Of a DNA stretch of 64,000 bases, positions 32,915 to 45,000 are shown piece by piece. Position numbers and translations under genes: made by a program. The notes beneath the pieces are model-generated. The model was given only the letters and a program-made list of their open reading frames with translations, was not told the DNA's origin and searched no databases. Numbering within the stretch: the first letter of the stretch is position 1; each line of letters opens with the position of its first letter. The stretch comes from Diphasiastrum complanatum (Eukaryota; Streptophyta; Lycopodiopsida; Lycopodiales; Lycopodiaceae): contig CM055092.1 of assembly GCA_029204225.1 (NCBI GenBank), positions 84,908,694-84,972,693 of the forward strand, read 5' to 3'.

Positions 32915-35422
32915 ATGATCCGCCATGTGCTGCTGACAAATTTCTTACAATCGTCACTTTTGAGATCAACTGGACAGCTCAAATTGCCTGAGCTGAAGGT
33001 GTCAGGTGGAACAGGATTCGCATCCCTTCGGCAATGGCCTGTTGAACTTTATGAAACTTCTGTTAAGTTGTTCACTAGAGTGCTTGTAGGAGCTAGTGGA
33101 CAGTGGCCATCTACATCCCCAGGCTACAAAAGAATATGCCAGGATTCTCAATCTGCAGATTTTTCACAAGAAGACCCAAAGAAAGATGTGTCCATCTGTG
33201 CCTCGACGCTATTAATCAAGAAAAAAGGTCAGAAAGAGAAGGTTAATGAAGTCCTGCACTTAAACTCTTTTGTGCAAAATATAATTGACACACTTAGGCA
33301 AAACAGCTTGACAAAGAATCTGGATTTGCTTTTTAAGCGGAGGAAGGTGAAGTTAAAGCCAGGTCTTGTAAACAGTGTGCTGAGGAAGGTCAAGGATGCA
33401 AGCTCTGCACAAAGATTTTTTGAATGGGCTGCGGAACAAGAGGGGTATAAGCATACACTAAAGACGTACACCTCTTATATGAGCATACTTTTGAAATCAA
33501 ACTGTAATCAAAAGATTGAAACTGTTCATCAGCAGATGGTGCAAGCTGGATGCTATCCTGACACATTGACATATAACATCCTTCTTACTGGTGTTTGCAA
33601 AGCAGGCAAAGCTCATACAGCAGGCGGCTTGTTTCAAGACTTGATGAAGAAAGGTTGCAAGCCTGATGTCTATACATACAGTATAGTCATTAATAACCTA
33701 TGCAAAGTGGGCAAATTGGATGAGGCATCTAAGCTACTCCAGATTATGGGGCATAACAAATTTGCCCCCAACACCGTAACTTACAGCTCTCTTGTTGACG
33801 GTTTCTGCAAAGCTGGAAAACTGGACGAGGCTTTGAAACTTTTCAATCACATGCTTGCAAGGGGTTGCTTGCCAAATTTGATGACTTACAACATTGTTTT
33901 GGATGGGTATTGCAAGGCAAACAAAGTGGATGAAGCGATTGAATTTTTTTCCAAAATCATCCAACAAGGTTTTACTCCTGATATTATCACTTACAATATG
34001 CTCTTTGATTGTTTATGTAGGTTGCCCATTCTAAGTAAGGCTCTAGAGCTATTTGACAGTATGAAGCGAACAGGACAGTTTGCTTTAGTTGCTTCATATA
34101 ACTCTTTTTTAAGAGGCCTGTGCATTTGTGGCAAAGTAGATGAAGCCCTTGTGCAGTTTAAAGTTATGACAGAGAAAGGATGCAGCCCAAATGTTGACAC
34201 ATATTGTATACTTCTTGAAGGTCTCTTCAAGGCAAACCGACCACAAGAGGCCCTGGATTTTTTTGGACATTTGAGCCACAGAGGTTTGGGTCCAAATGCC
34301 ATGATATACAACTGTGTAGTTAAAGGCTTATGCAATACTGGTTGTTGCACTAAGGCGTTTATGTTGTTCTTGACAATGCCTCAGAAGGGTTGTGTGCCTG
34401 ATAGGCTTACCTACGATTATCTTCTTGACGGTCTTTGCAAAGGAAGTGAACTGGATCAGGCATTGACCTTACTCAGAGAAATGGCGAGGAATGGCCATTT
34501 TCCTGGTGTTGTAAGGTGCAACATCATCCTTGATGTCCTTTGCAAGGCTAACAAACTGGAGGAGGCTATGAAGTTATTTTCTGAAATGGTGCAGTGGCAT
34601 ATTTCACCTGATGTTTTCTCCTACAACTCTTTGCTGGATGGCCTTAGCAAGTCTGGTAAAGTAAAGGAGGTCTTCACGTTATTCCACCAAATGATTGACA
34701 GAGATTGCCAGCCTAATACAGTCACATTTAATATTCTGCTTGACTCTTTGTGCAAGTCTCATCAACTGGAACAGGCCTTAAAGCACCGAGAAGACCTTTC
34801 TGGCAGAAAGTACGTTCCTGATGTCATTTCATATAATATTCTTCTTGATGGCCTTTGCAAGGCAAAGAAAGTTGAAGATGCATCTAAACTTCTTGATGAA
34901 ATGTCTGAAAAATCCTGTGTTCCTGATATTATTTCTTACAACACTCTTCTTGATGGACTTTGCAAGACAAGGAAAACGGACAAGGCACTAGCAGTTTTTC
35001 TAGGCTTGTCTGATAAGGGGCAGTCTCCTGATGTTATCACTTACAATACCTTGCTTCATGGGCTTTGTATCGCTGGGAGAGTTCCTGAAGCACTGAAGCT
35101 TTTCCGTAAAATGTTCAATAATCCTCTTCCTGATGTCATTAGCTACTGTATTGTTATAAATGGGCTCTGCAACATTGGTAGGCTGGATGAAGCACTGCAA
35201 CTCTTTCAGGAAATGACCTGTGAAGGTATTACTCCTGATGCAATCAGTTACAGGTGCATTCTCAATGGCATGTGCAAGTCAGGCAAAACTGACCAGGCTG
35301 AGGGGCTTCTGAATGGTTGGTTAGAGAGTGGCCAAATTGATAAGGATCTCCACGGCGAACTTTTCAATGAGCTTCAAAAAATGAATGCTATTTATCACCT
35401 TGATGAATTCTTTGTCATGTAA
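32915..35422 (+). CDS. P-class pentatricopeptide repeat protein, 835 aa
   Basis: PPR proteins bind organellar transcripts base by base to stabilise, process or help translate them. This one has about 18 consecutive 35-residue motifs from residue ~182 to ~815, typical units being VISYNILLDGLCKAKKVEDA and TVTYSSLVDGFCKAGKLDEA; one unit (16) has 34 residues. There are no long or short L/S variants and no E or DYW tail, so it is a pure P-class protein without a deaminase domain. The N-terminus (MIRHVLLTNFLQSSLLRSTG) lacks acidic residues for about 25 positions, as in mitochondrial or plastid presequences. The start is ATG 32915, with an in-frame TGA 12 bp upstream (32900-32902). It is intronless, with no internal stops. 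It is the only intact host-like gene in the window and is flanked on both sides by transposon debris. Organelle assignment is an inference. Confidence 0.95.
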   Translation: MIRHVLLTNFLQSSLLRSTGQLKLPELKVSGGTGFASLRQWPVELYETSVKLFTRVLVGASGQWPSTSPGYKRICQDSQSADFSQEDPKKDVSICASTLLIKKKGQKEKVNEVLHLNSFVQNIIDTLRQNSLTKNLDLLFKRRKVKLKPGLVNSVLRKVKDASSAQRFFEWAAEQEGYKHTLKTYTSYMSILLKSNCNQKIETVHQQMVQAGCYPDTLTYNILLTGVCKAGKAHTAGGLFQDLMKKGCKPDVYTYSIVINNLCKVGKLDEASKLLQIMGHNKFAPNTVTYSSLVDGFCKAGKLDEALKLFNHMLARGCLPNLMTYNIVLDGYCKANKVDEAIEFFSKIIQQGFTPDIITYNMLFDCLCRLPILSKALELFDSMKRTGQFALVASYNSFLRGLCICGKVDEALVQFKVMTEKGCSPNVDTYCILLEGLFKANRPQEALDFFGHLSHRGLGPNAMIYNCVVKGLCNTGCCTKAFMLFLTMPQKGCVPDRLTYDYLLDGLCKGSELDQALTLLREMARNGHFPGVVRCNIILDVLCKANKLEEAMKLFSEMVQWHISPDVFSYNSLLDGLSKSGKVKEVFTLFHQMIDRDCQPNTVTFNILLDSLCKSHQLEQALKHREDLSGRKYVPDVISYNILLDGLCKAKKVEDASKLLDEMSEKSCVPDIISYNTLLDGLCKTRKTDKALAVFLGLSDKGQSPDVITYNTLLHGLCIAGRVPEALKLFRKMFNNPLPDVISYCIVINGLCNIGRLDEALQLFQEMTCEGITPDAISYRCILNGMCKSGKTDQAEGLLNGWLESGQIDKDLHGELFNELQKMNAIYHLDEFFVM

Positions 35423-37244
35423 AATTGATAAGTGTCTGCTAACCCTATTGGGATCATACCAGCACAATGATCCAATCACTAAGGTGTGAGCACAGTTTCC
35501 TCTCTGCTTAGATTGCTAGTCGGCTTTTAAATGCACATTCCATTCTCAAATGTGATCTGGAAAATTTATTTAGGGCTTCCCGGAACAGTTTTCTTTTTGG
35601 TTAAAGAGAAATGGGGATTTTGGTTGAATTTTTGTAGTTTATCACATTGTAAATTGTTTTAGGTTTGTTTTTGAGGTTTTTAGAAATTTTGGCAGAAAAT
35701 TTAAACAAAAAAATCTCTTTTTAGAATGTTGTTGCAGCGGAGCGGATTCCGTTGCAACTATGTGGCTTAAGTAAATGATTAAGAATCCAAATTCACCTGT
35801 AGGTTGTAGGAATGGTTATATTTATCATCAATGCTGACCAAAAATTTGCAGTCCCTTAGAAATTTGAAGCAGATCAGAAATGTTTTCCTCGCATGAAACT
35901 TGTGTGTACCCAAATCTTGTTTTGCACAAGTGTGACATCAGATTCAGTACCTATGTGGATTCCTAAGAGATTTAAGTCACCGGCATGCTTTATTGCAGAA
36001 AAATAGCATAACTACCCTTCATACTTGTGTGTTCTTCAAGGCATCTATGTATGTGGAGTTCACTGTGTGTTAACAAAAGCTTATAGATTGCATGCCTTGT
36101 TTGTAGTGTTAGGGTACTATCTTAGACCTAACATTGAAAAAATTGTTATCCATCTATGTTCAAGGCATCCTTTAACAAGTGAAAGTTATAGATAAATCTC
36201 TGTTGCGAGTGGTTTGAACGTTTCTTGGGGGGGTTAGAATGTAATTGCTCAACATTAGCTTTGATGCTTCTAATTTGACAAAGCTTATGTGTGTGGTATG
36301 TATATGGAGTGTGAGATAGCATGCCTCATAGGCACAACTTTGGTGAGATTCTCCCTTTGAGCAAGTTAAAGCAAGGATTCATCATATTCCTAATGTCTCT
36401 GTGAGGATGTAGGGACGCTGTTTGATTGGCTTTGCCATTTGATACTTGCCTTCATCATGGCCAAGTTCTCTTCGCCTCTAGAGAAATGACAAACTCAACC
36501 ATAGATGTGTCTATCCTTCCCTCATCTTTTTTGGAAGAGGCTTTTCCTAGAGGCATTTCCCTAGGAGTGTTGATAAGTTCATTCATAGTATTCAAGAGTC
36601 TTTGGTGTCCATGGTTTGCTGTTATCTAAATGGAAACTTAAAGCTTGATGTCACATGGCTTTGAATTTGGACAAAGTCTCCAACTAAAACATATTCACAT
36701 TCTATGGAGGAGGAAGTTCTCCTGCATAGGTTTTACGGACATGTTCTCTTTTTAAACAAATTTTTAGTTTCTTGCAAAGAAATCTATTTGAAATTGTTAT
36801 TGAAAGAAGTCCTTTCTTCAATGGGAAGTTACAGTGCCTATTCTCTTTCTAGTAAGAATGTAATAAAAGAGAATCTAGATTCTTTTCATTCTTATAACAT
36901 TCATTGTTACTTGCTCCTTTTTTGTATGTTATTTGGAAATTTCATAAACTTGCTAAAGACCTAGGTTCGTTGGAGTAGTTTGTAAAACTACTCTAATGGA
37001 CTTTTCTAAGTGGTCAAGTAATTGCTTGAAAGCCTTGCTTCCTTCAAATAATTTGGATAAAGAAGGGTAGGCATGCTTCTGTAAATTGTAGTTGGATCTA
37101 AAAAATTTATGTTGGTATATTAGACAAAAAATTTCAATTTTGTTTTTTGTACAGTAGAGGAAAAAACTATACTTACGCTTCTTCAAATCCATGACTTCAC
37201 AACCCATACACTAAAATTAATCTAAAAGATTTGAGGCTTCATAT
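35423..37244. other. 3' region of the PPR gene and intergenic DNA
   Basis: AT-rich, no convincing coding frame. The 3' UTR of the PPR gene must lie here, but no canonical poly(A) signal stands out. Open frames near 36426-36964 show no recognisable domain. Confidence 0.45.
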
Positions 37245-37715
37245 CAATAAGGTAGCTATGTTGATTGGGCTAATAATATAGAGATAGGAGATCAACCACA
37301 AGGTATGCTTTCAATTTTGGCAATGACTATTTTTCGTGGTCTAGTAAGAAGCAGGATACTATACGTCTTTCGACTACTTAAGCTGAATATGAAGCATTGA
37401 GCAACAACTCAAGAAGCACTTTGGCTATGACAGTTGTTAGGTGAGATTGGTATGAAGCAAACACAAAGTACTACCATTTTTAGTGATAGTCAAAGCAGGA
37501 TATAGTTGGTAAAAAATCCAGTATTCCATGCGAGAACAAAGCATATAGAGGTAAAGTATCACTTTATACGTGAAAAGTTACAATTTGGGGATGTGAGTAC
37601 AGTTTAATGAAGCACTACATTGCAACTAGCTAATGTGTTTACAAAATCTTTGAGCAAGGACAAGTTTAAAACTTCTAGGACTAAACTTGGTAAGGAAGCA
37701 ATTACATAAGCTTGA
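37245..37715 (+). pseudogene. Copia RNase H relic
   Basis: A degenerate frame across several stops and shifts still shows Copia RNase H landmarks: GYVDWANN, FSWSSKKQDTI (one base altered), AEYEAL, a DSQSR-like stretch, then FHARTKHIEVKYHF and a QLANVF end. Followed near 37805 by ATCATGGAGGCA, resembling the PPT of Copia C, so it probably belongs to that lineage. Confidence 0.75.
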
Positions 37716-38029
37716 AGGACAAAGTTGTGAGGGAAAAATCTACTTTTTTATCGCATTTGCGATGCTTTAGTGTAATATTTTTTTATGCCTAGATGCCATG
37801 CTATCATGGAGGCATATTTCAAAGATGTTGTTTTTTGGCCTTGCCTTGCAAAATCAATACTATGTGTTGAGGTAGATTAATGGAGTTTGGAAAAAAATCA
37901 ACATTTAAAGATATTGTGTGGTGGTCTGAATTTTTAAGGTGGTCCACATTTTTAAGATATGGATGTTGTTGGAGGGCTTGCATGTAGAAATTTCATTTAA
38001 TCTGCATGTATACTTTCATGGCTAAGCAT

Positions 38030-38282
38030 GTGAGCATGAGCATTGGCCTTTATCTATGGATGAGCATGCAAGCATGAGCATTTGCTTTTATCTTTTTGAC
38101 CTGCAACTCCTCATTTGTGCACGATGATCAGCGCTTGAATTAGTATCTATAGAGCAAGCAAGCAAGAGAGTTTGCTTTTATCTACGCATGAGCATGAGAG
38201 CATGAGCATTTACTTTTATCTTTCTACATAAAACTCCTCTTTTGTGCATGATGATCAGTGCTTGAACTAGTATCTATAGATA
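38030..38282. repeat. tandem duplication, unit ~125 bp
   Basis: Two units (about 38030-38156 and 38157-38282) share GCATGAGCATTTGCTTTTAT, CTCCTC, TTTGTGCA, GATGATCAG, GCTTGAA and AGTATCTATAGA. A third partial copy of GAGCATGAGCATT precedes them near 38032. Confidence 0.85.
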
Positions 38283-38677
38283 TATTATAATAACAGACTT
38301 TGAACATGGCTAAATTTCATGAAAAGTACATAACATAAAATCATTGTTGGTTGCCAAAGGTGTAGGACCATATCTGCATGCAGTATTAGCATGTGTGTTG
38401 CATTCTAGTATGTGATAGGATGTACATGCGTTGTGCTATTGCATGTGTCTTAGCTACTATAACGATCACCAAGTGAAGGTCTTCTCAAATCCTGTTACAT
38501 GCAACCAAAAGGACACCTGTGGAACAAAACCACCCAACCAACATGAAATGGCTAGTCAATACCCTAACCACTTCACCCCCAAAACCAAGGTGAATGAATA
38601 CAAGAGAGGAGGAGATCCTGACTAGGATATAGACTCTCCAAATGACTAGAGAATATTTCTTCTAGGATCCTTGTGAA
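38283..38677. other. no gene recognised; possible outer part of Copia T LTR
   Basis: No gene seen. It may include the outer part of the 5' LTR of Copia T, whose start cannot be fixed because the matching part of the 3' LTR is deleted. Confidence 0.35.
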
Positions 38678-39346
38678 AAATGGTAAACATATCTTCCTAT
38701 GTTGACTTTGGGGGCTATGCTCACCTTATTTCTTGTAAATATTTTATTGTACACAGAGGAATGTGAATTGAGCACATGTCCTTCTAGAACAGGTCAAGTT
38801 TGAGTTAGGTAGATCTACATTTGTTGTCATGCAAAAAATTAGGTGACATGCAATGTCATTCAGAGTGCATGCATGCAACATGCAAATCAGTTTACATGAT
38901 CTACACATGTCTAGGTAGTTTAAGGGAGCTGACATGCAATCCATGCAATATCCATGCATGCAGTTTTACATGTGGATCTATGATAGTTGAGTTAACTAAA
39001 AGATGTGGACATTCCATGCAAATCCACTGTAGGAACTCGAATCTCATTGATGTAGGGAATTTTTGGCTTGTTTTGCCATATTGTGAATATTGAGAATTTG
39101 GTGATTTGGGCTCATTCTCTCTCTACCCGAGAGCAGGCTATTTTTCCCATAATGAGCACTTAGAATTATTTCTGAGATCTATCTCTCATAGTGAAAACTT
39201 AGTTTTTTGAGTCTGTGGTATGCCATTGCGCTCTTGCCTTGGATTTTTCTAGTAATCTGTTCTTTGATCATTCATGTGCAATCACAACACCTCAATAAGA
39301 TCTTGTAAGGTGTGTGGTGAAGTTCACAGGTGCCAAAAACTTCACA
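38678..39346 (+). repeat. 5' LTR of Copia T
   Basis: Its right end is TTCACA at 39346, beside the PBS. 38678-39095 matches 49477-49888 at roughly 93% by eye. The true left end may extend further left. Confidence 0.75.
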
Positions 39347-39358
39347 TGGTATCAGATC
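39347..39358 (+). promoter_or_regulatory. primer binding site of Copia T
   Basis: TGGTATCAGATC directly follows the LTR; initiator-Met type with one change at the 3' side, shared with V and Q. Confidence 0.85.
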
Positions 39359-40087
39359 TTTGTGCTTTGTAGAGGTGAGGGTTGAATACATCAGTTCTTG
39401 AGTGCTTTTGCTTGTAGCGACTTGGATTTGGGAGAAGGATTCAAACTCGCTGACAATTAAACCGTCTGTGGACCATAAGTGGACCAAATGAAGCCTGATT
39501 TGCTTCAGCTGAGCCCTGTACGGACAAAGAGCTCACATGTGTGAAATCAGTCTTCTTCATTTGAGTGCTACTTCTCAAGGAATGGTCCAAATTTCATGTT
39601 TAATCGCTTGTTGGAAAGATATTTTTGAGTAGATTGTGTTGCTCAAGTTTCTAATTCAATTTGATTTGTTTTTAGAAAGAGCACCCATCTCGAGGAATAT
39701 GCCAAAGAGAGCACTTATCGTCTTATTTCATCAATATTCCCAATAATCAAAGAAAGAATTGGATAAGGCAAGTTTTGTGAGGTCTTAGTCACATCATTTT
39801 TACACAAGTGATTTGTGTTTGAGTTGCATGTGAGATCCTAGAGTGTTTTCATCTTTTGAAACTCGAGTTAGAAGTTGACATCAAACTTGTATGTGCCTCA
39901 TCATTTGATAGAGGCTAGATCTAGATTCAAGTTGATTGATTCTCTGTTGTGAGATTAATCTCACATATTTTGTTGCAAGATCTCAATAGGTTGGATCAAC
40001 ATTCCAAGTTAGATCCTAGATTGAGAGAGTAGCAACATATTCAATTCCATTTTGTTGTCATTACTAGGAAATCTCTCAAAGAGAACA

Positions 40088-40543
40088 TGTCTTCTACTGG
40101 TTCACATTTTTTGGAGCATGGTGAGAGATTAACATCTTCCAATTATGCTATGTGGAAGATAACAATGGAATCATTATTGATTCTAAGATGTAATGGACAT
40201 TTTGAGTGGAGCTAAAGAAAAACCTGTAGCTCCTAACGAAGCTGCAGCATTCAAGAAGAGAACTAAAATTGCTCTTCATTTCATAAAAATGAATGTGACC
40301 AATGAAGTGTTAAGGGAGATCAGTACTTGCATTACTGCCAAGGAGGCTTGGGATACTCTTAAAACAATTTATGAAATTATATACATCAAGATTGCTCACA
40401 CTTAGAAATCAAATATTTCTAAGTTATTATAGAGTTGATGAGAGTGCTTCAACTTATGTTATGAGAGTTAAAGATCTTCATCAAGAGTTAGCTGGTATTG
40501 GAGATGCTCTAAAGAACACGGAGCTTATTCAAGTAGTCCTTAA
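40088..40543 (+). pseudogene. Copia T gag, 5' part
   Basis: It starts MSSTGSHFLEHGERLTSSNY, has a one-base frameshift near 40192 (ILR to VMDILSGAKE) and another near 40375, and continues LLTLRNQIF, DESASTYVMRVKD to LIQVVLN, where it is cut at CTTAA by Copia U. Resumes at 46757. Confidence 0.88.
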
Positions 40544-41280
40544 TGTGAAGAATTGAAAAATATTATCTATGTTAGATATAGGGGTCTTATGTTTTTTACA
40601 TCAAGCATCTAGGTGTAGGATGTTGATAGGAATAAATTTGGCATAGATGGCAAATTATGCATTTCCACTTGTAATGCCACTATTGAGCCAAAATAGAGTA
40701 AGAGGCTAAACACTTGCTAATTAGAGTGTAGACAAGTGTAAAGTTTTTGTTTGATGAATTCCAAGAGATCCAATAGGATATAGAGGTGGAACCTTGTGAG
40801 GTCCAATAGGAAATTGAGGTGTGCTTGAATATAGTCCAATAGAATTAAGAGGTGCATAGATCAATGATCCAATAGGATCAAGAGGTGACAAAATGTGGTC
40901 CAATCATAGTTAAGCATAGTGGTAGCTCGTGGACCTACTAGTATCATTGTACTCCTCATTTTGAAGTTAATTGATTTGGTGATTTCATGGATTTTGTGAG
41001 TTATTGGATTTCTAGCTTTCTCTCTCTACCCAAGAGCTCTTGATGCATTTTCTCTCTCTACCCGAGGAGAGCAGCTTGTTTTTACTTAGATTATTTTTTT
41101 AATTCTTCCCACACGTGTGAGTGAGAGTTGGAAGTGATTGAATGCATGTAGTAGTGTGTTTTTGCCATAGGATTCAAGATTGATCTTGAATCTCAATCTA
41201 GTCTTGATCTTGGTGCATCTACACACCTTAGGAGATCACAAGTACATGTAGTGGACAGTCCACACGTGTGAAATTCAACA
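40544..41280 (+). repeat. 5' LTR of Copia U
   Basis: 737 bp, TGTGAAGAATTG to AAATTCAACA. It contains five CCAAT boxes at 40770, 40803, 40836, 40869 and 40900, plus two ACACGTGT palindromes at 41111 and 41262. Confidence 0.97.
40770..40904 (+). promoter_or_regulatory. array of five CCAAT boxes, 33-bp spacing
   Basis: TCCAATAGGA or a close variant recurs at intervals of 33, 33, 33 and 31 bp, each followed by an AGAGGTG-like block. Conserved in all four U/V LTR copies seen here. CCAAT is the NF-Y site; function as an LTR enhancer is an inference. Confidence 0.75.
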
Positions 41281-41293
41281 TGGTATCAGAGCC
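41281..41293 (+). promoter_or_regulatory. primer binding site of Copia U
   Basis: TGGTATCAGAGCC abuts the 5' LTR; a perfect initiator-Met PBS. Confidence 0.95.
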
Positions 41294-42048
41294 TACCTAA
41301 GGTTACCATGCATTCTGATCCATCTAAGTGAAAAATTTTCATCAATCTTGAGCTAGAAGTTGTCAAGGCCCATTTTTCTAGCTATCTTGTTCAATCTTGG
41401 ATCAAGAGAGATCAAAAGGACATTGATTGGGTCTGACCTGATACTGTACGGAATCAGGTGCTCAGACACGTGTGAGGAACATCCAATTTCAGTTTGGAAG
41501 TTCTCTCTCATGTTTGATCAATTTATCTTGCTTGATAGCTTGTTTTGAAGCTATTTTTGTCTAGTTTCTGTTGCAATCAGTTTTCATTCCATTTGGTTGA
41601 GCCAATCAAAAGTTATAAGCTTTTGAAGAGGGTTAGGTAGGGCACCTAGACCTGGGTGGACACATTTGGTTTGGTCAAGAGATTGCTTGGTTGATCCAAA
41701 ATCACAGTTGTATGCTTGCCAATCTCATCTATATGTGATCTAGGCACTGTTTTGAGATCTTAGCCATTTTGTTTCATGCAATATCATTGTATTTGAGTCA
41801 AATTTGGTTTCTTAGTGTATTTCACACGTGCTAAGAGTGTTGGATCCTAACTTTGCCTATACTCCATCATTTGATGTGAAATAGATCTTGTTTTAGAGAG
41901 ATTTGTGTAGCTAGTGAGAATCAATTCACAAATTGTTGTAAGATCTTTCATAGGAGGAGATAGTACTCAATTATTGGATCCTATTGAAAGTGTGTAACAA
42001 CATTTATTGTTCATCATCTAAGTTTTCTTCACTTCAAATATCTTCAAT

Positions 42049-45000
42049 GGGTTCATCCTTGTTGGAACCAAGTGAAAGATTGACCACTTCAAATTATTCA
42101 ATTTGGAAAATGAGGATGGAGTCCATCTTGATCCTTCAAGACGTGATGGACATAGTTCTTGGCCTTGAAGAAGAACCACAAGTTCTTCAAGAGGTTTAAA
42201 AATACAAAAAGAGAGCTAGGATGGCTCTCCACTACATTAAGATGAATGTCTCTAATGAGATATTGAGGGAGATAGGTACTTGTACAATAGCCAAAGAAGC
42301 TTGGGATTGTCTCAAGACTATCTATGAGGCTAAGAATACCTCTAGGCTTCTCACTCTTAGGAATCAAATCTTTCAAAGTAGCCAAAAGAGTGATGAGAGT
42401 GCATCTAGTTATGTTTTGAGAGTAAAAGATATTCATAGAGAGCTTGCTTGCATTGGTGATTCCATCAATCAAAATGAGCTAGTTCAAGTCATTCTCAATG
42501 GCTTGAGAAGTGAAATTGATAAGCTTGTCCAATCCTATGCCATTAAGGAGGAGCTACCAAGTTTGGAGGCTCTCCAAAGTGTGCTAATTTCAGAAGAATC
42601 AAGACAAGAGTACAAGATCTTGAGGATGGACAAGCTTTCTCTCACTCATAATGATGGCAAAGCTCTCTTTGCCAAGGATAAGCACAAAGAGAGGAGCAAG
42701 AACCAACATCAACAATCCTCAAGCAAGGACAAAGTTAAATCCAAAGACAAAGATGAGGAGGAAGATGATTCCTCTAATGCTTCATCATCCAAGCTCAAGA
42801 AGAAGAAGAAGATCAAGTGTTTTTAATGTGGCAAGAAAGGTCATTATGCCACCAATTGCTTCAAAAAGAAGAATCAACTCAAGCAAGCCAATATTACCAA
42901 TGAGAAGGAAGACACTATTGCAAGTGATGGAGAGGGATCTCTTATGGTCTCTAGTTTCTCATCTACTCCTTTCAAGAAGGACGGCCTATGGTATATTGAT
43001 AGTGGAGCCTCTTCACATACGTGTAGCTCCAAGGACTCTTTCTCTTCTATTGCACCTTATGATGGAGTGAAGAAATCAATATACACTGCAAATGATTTTG
43101 AATGTCCATTCCCTTGAAGCTTGCATCCTCTAAAGTTCTTTCTCTCTCTAGAGTTCTTTATGTACCTAAGCTTACCAAGAATCTTATTAGTGTTGGCCAA
43201 TTGCTTGATAATGGCCTTGATGTAAAATTCAATGTTGATACTTGCACTATCAAGAAGAATGATGAGATACTTGCATTAGGATCTAGATTTGATGGCATCT
43301 ATAAACTAGATTCAAATGAGTATGTGAATGCTTGTAATGTTGCTCTTGTGAACAAGCTCTCTATGGAGGAATTATGGCATAGGAGGTTGGGACATCCCAA
43401 CTACAAATCCATGCTCTCTATGATCAAAGAATCCAAAGCTATTGGCTTGCCAGAGTCATTCTCCAAGAAGATCAAGCCTTGTGAGGCTTGTGCTACTGCT
43501 AAATCTCACACAAAGCCATTTACAAGATCTTCTATCAAAAGCAAGCATCCTTTGGAGTTAATCCACTCGGATGTGCATTTCTCATCAACTACAAGCAAGG
43601 GAGGAGCCACTTGTTTTGTTACTTTCATTGATGATTACACAAGATTCACTTGGATATATCTTCTTACTTCAAAATCTATGGTGTTTGATCATTTCCTTAT
43701 TTTCAAAGCTTATGTAGAGAATCAATTCTCATTCAAGATTAAAGCTCTTAGAAGTGATGGAGGTGGTGAATATATCTCCAATAAATTTCAAGATTTTTGT
43801 GAGCTTGAAGGCATTAAAAGAGAGTTTTCTTGTGCCTACTCTCCATCTCAAAATGGAGTGGCCGAGAGAAAGAATAGATCTCTATGTGAATGTGCAAAAT
43901 CTATGAGAATTGAGGCATCTTTGCCAAAAGATTTTTGGGGAGAAGCCATTAATTGTGCAAATTATCTTTGCAATAGGCTCCCACATATAGCTCTTGGAGG
44001 AAAGTCACCATATGAAATCTTATTTTTGAAGAAGCCTAAGGTTGATCACCTTAGAGTTTTTGGATGCTTATGCTTTGTCCATATTCCCTTGGAAACAAGG
44101 AAGAAGGAAGATCCTAGTGCATGCAAAGGGATCATGGTTGGATACTCATCCACCAAGAAGGCCTATAGAGTCTTTATACTCTCTACTTCTCAAGTTATTG
44201 AAAGTAGAGATGTTGTCTTTCATGAAGATCAACACTCATCATTTGAAGAGGCCGAGATCAAGAAATCTATGGATGCATCATCAATTATTGATTTTGAAGA
44301 CAATCATGATGTGATGGGGTCGAGATTTGAAGAAGACTCTTTTCGGATTTTTTCACCAAGAAGATCCATGAGAGATAGATCCGAGTCTAAGAGGCTCTCA
44401 TATGTTGACAAAGGCAAACAAGTGGATCTTGATTCCACTAATTATGTTTTTTATGTCTCTCATGAAGAGCCAAAGAATGTACAAGAGGCACTCAATACCA
44501 AGGAGTGGTATGATGCCATGAAGCAAGAGTATGATGCATTGATCACCAACAATACTTGGGAGCTTGTGGATCCTCCTTCCAACAAGCACGTGATTGGTTG
44601 CAAGTGGGTATTTCGGATCAAGTTCAATCATGATGGCACCATCAACAAGCATAAAGCAAGATTATGTGCCAAAGGATTTGCTCAAATCCATGGTCTTGAT
44701 TATGAGGAGACCTTTGCACCCGTTGCAAAGATGGTGACAATAAGAATTCTTATTTCTCTTGCTTGTTTTTTCAAGTGGAAGGTGTTCCAATTAGATGTAT
44801 CCAATGCTTTTCTAAATGGTTATCTTGAGGAGGAGATCTATATGGAACAACCTCAAGGATTCATCAAGGATGAGTCCAAAGTGTGATTGCTCTTCAAAAG
44901 TCTTTATGGACTCAATCAAGCACCAAGATCATGGTATTCAAGACTTAACTCTTTTCTTATCTCACTAGGATTTACTCTTAGTGACTATGATCCTTCCATG

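Noticed and set aside
36426-36964. Two open frames downstream of the PPR gene
   Set aside because: No domain, no conserved composition, and AT-rich background; likely chance.
40721-40903. Conserved 60-codon minus-strand ORF (MDHILSPLDPIGS...) present in all four U/V LTRs
   Set aside because: It is the antisense of the 33-bp CCAAT repeat; 33 bp is 11 codons, so the frame stays open automatically, and the LTRs are near-identical, so conservation carries no weight.
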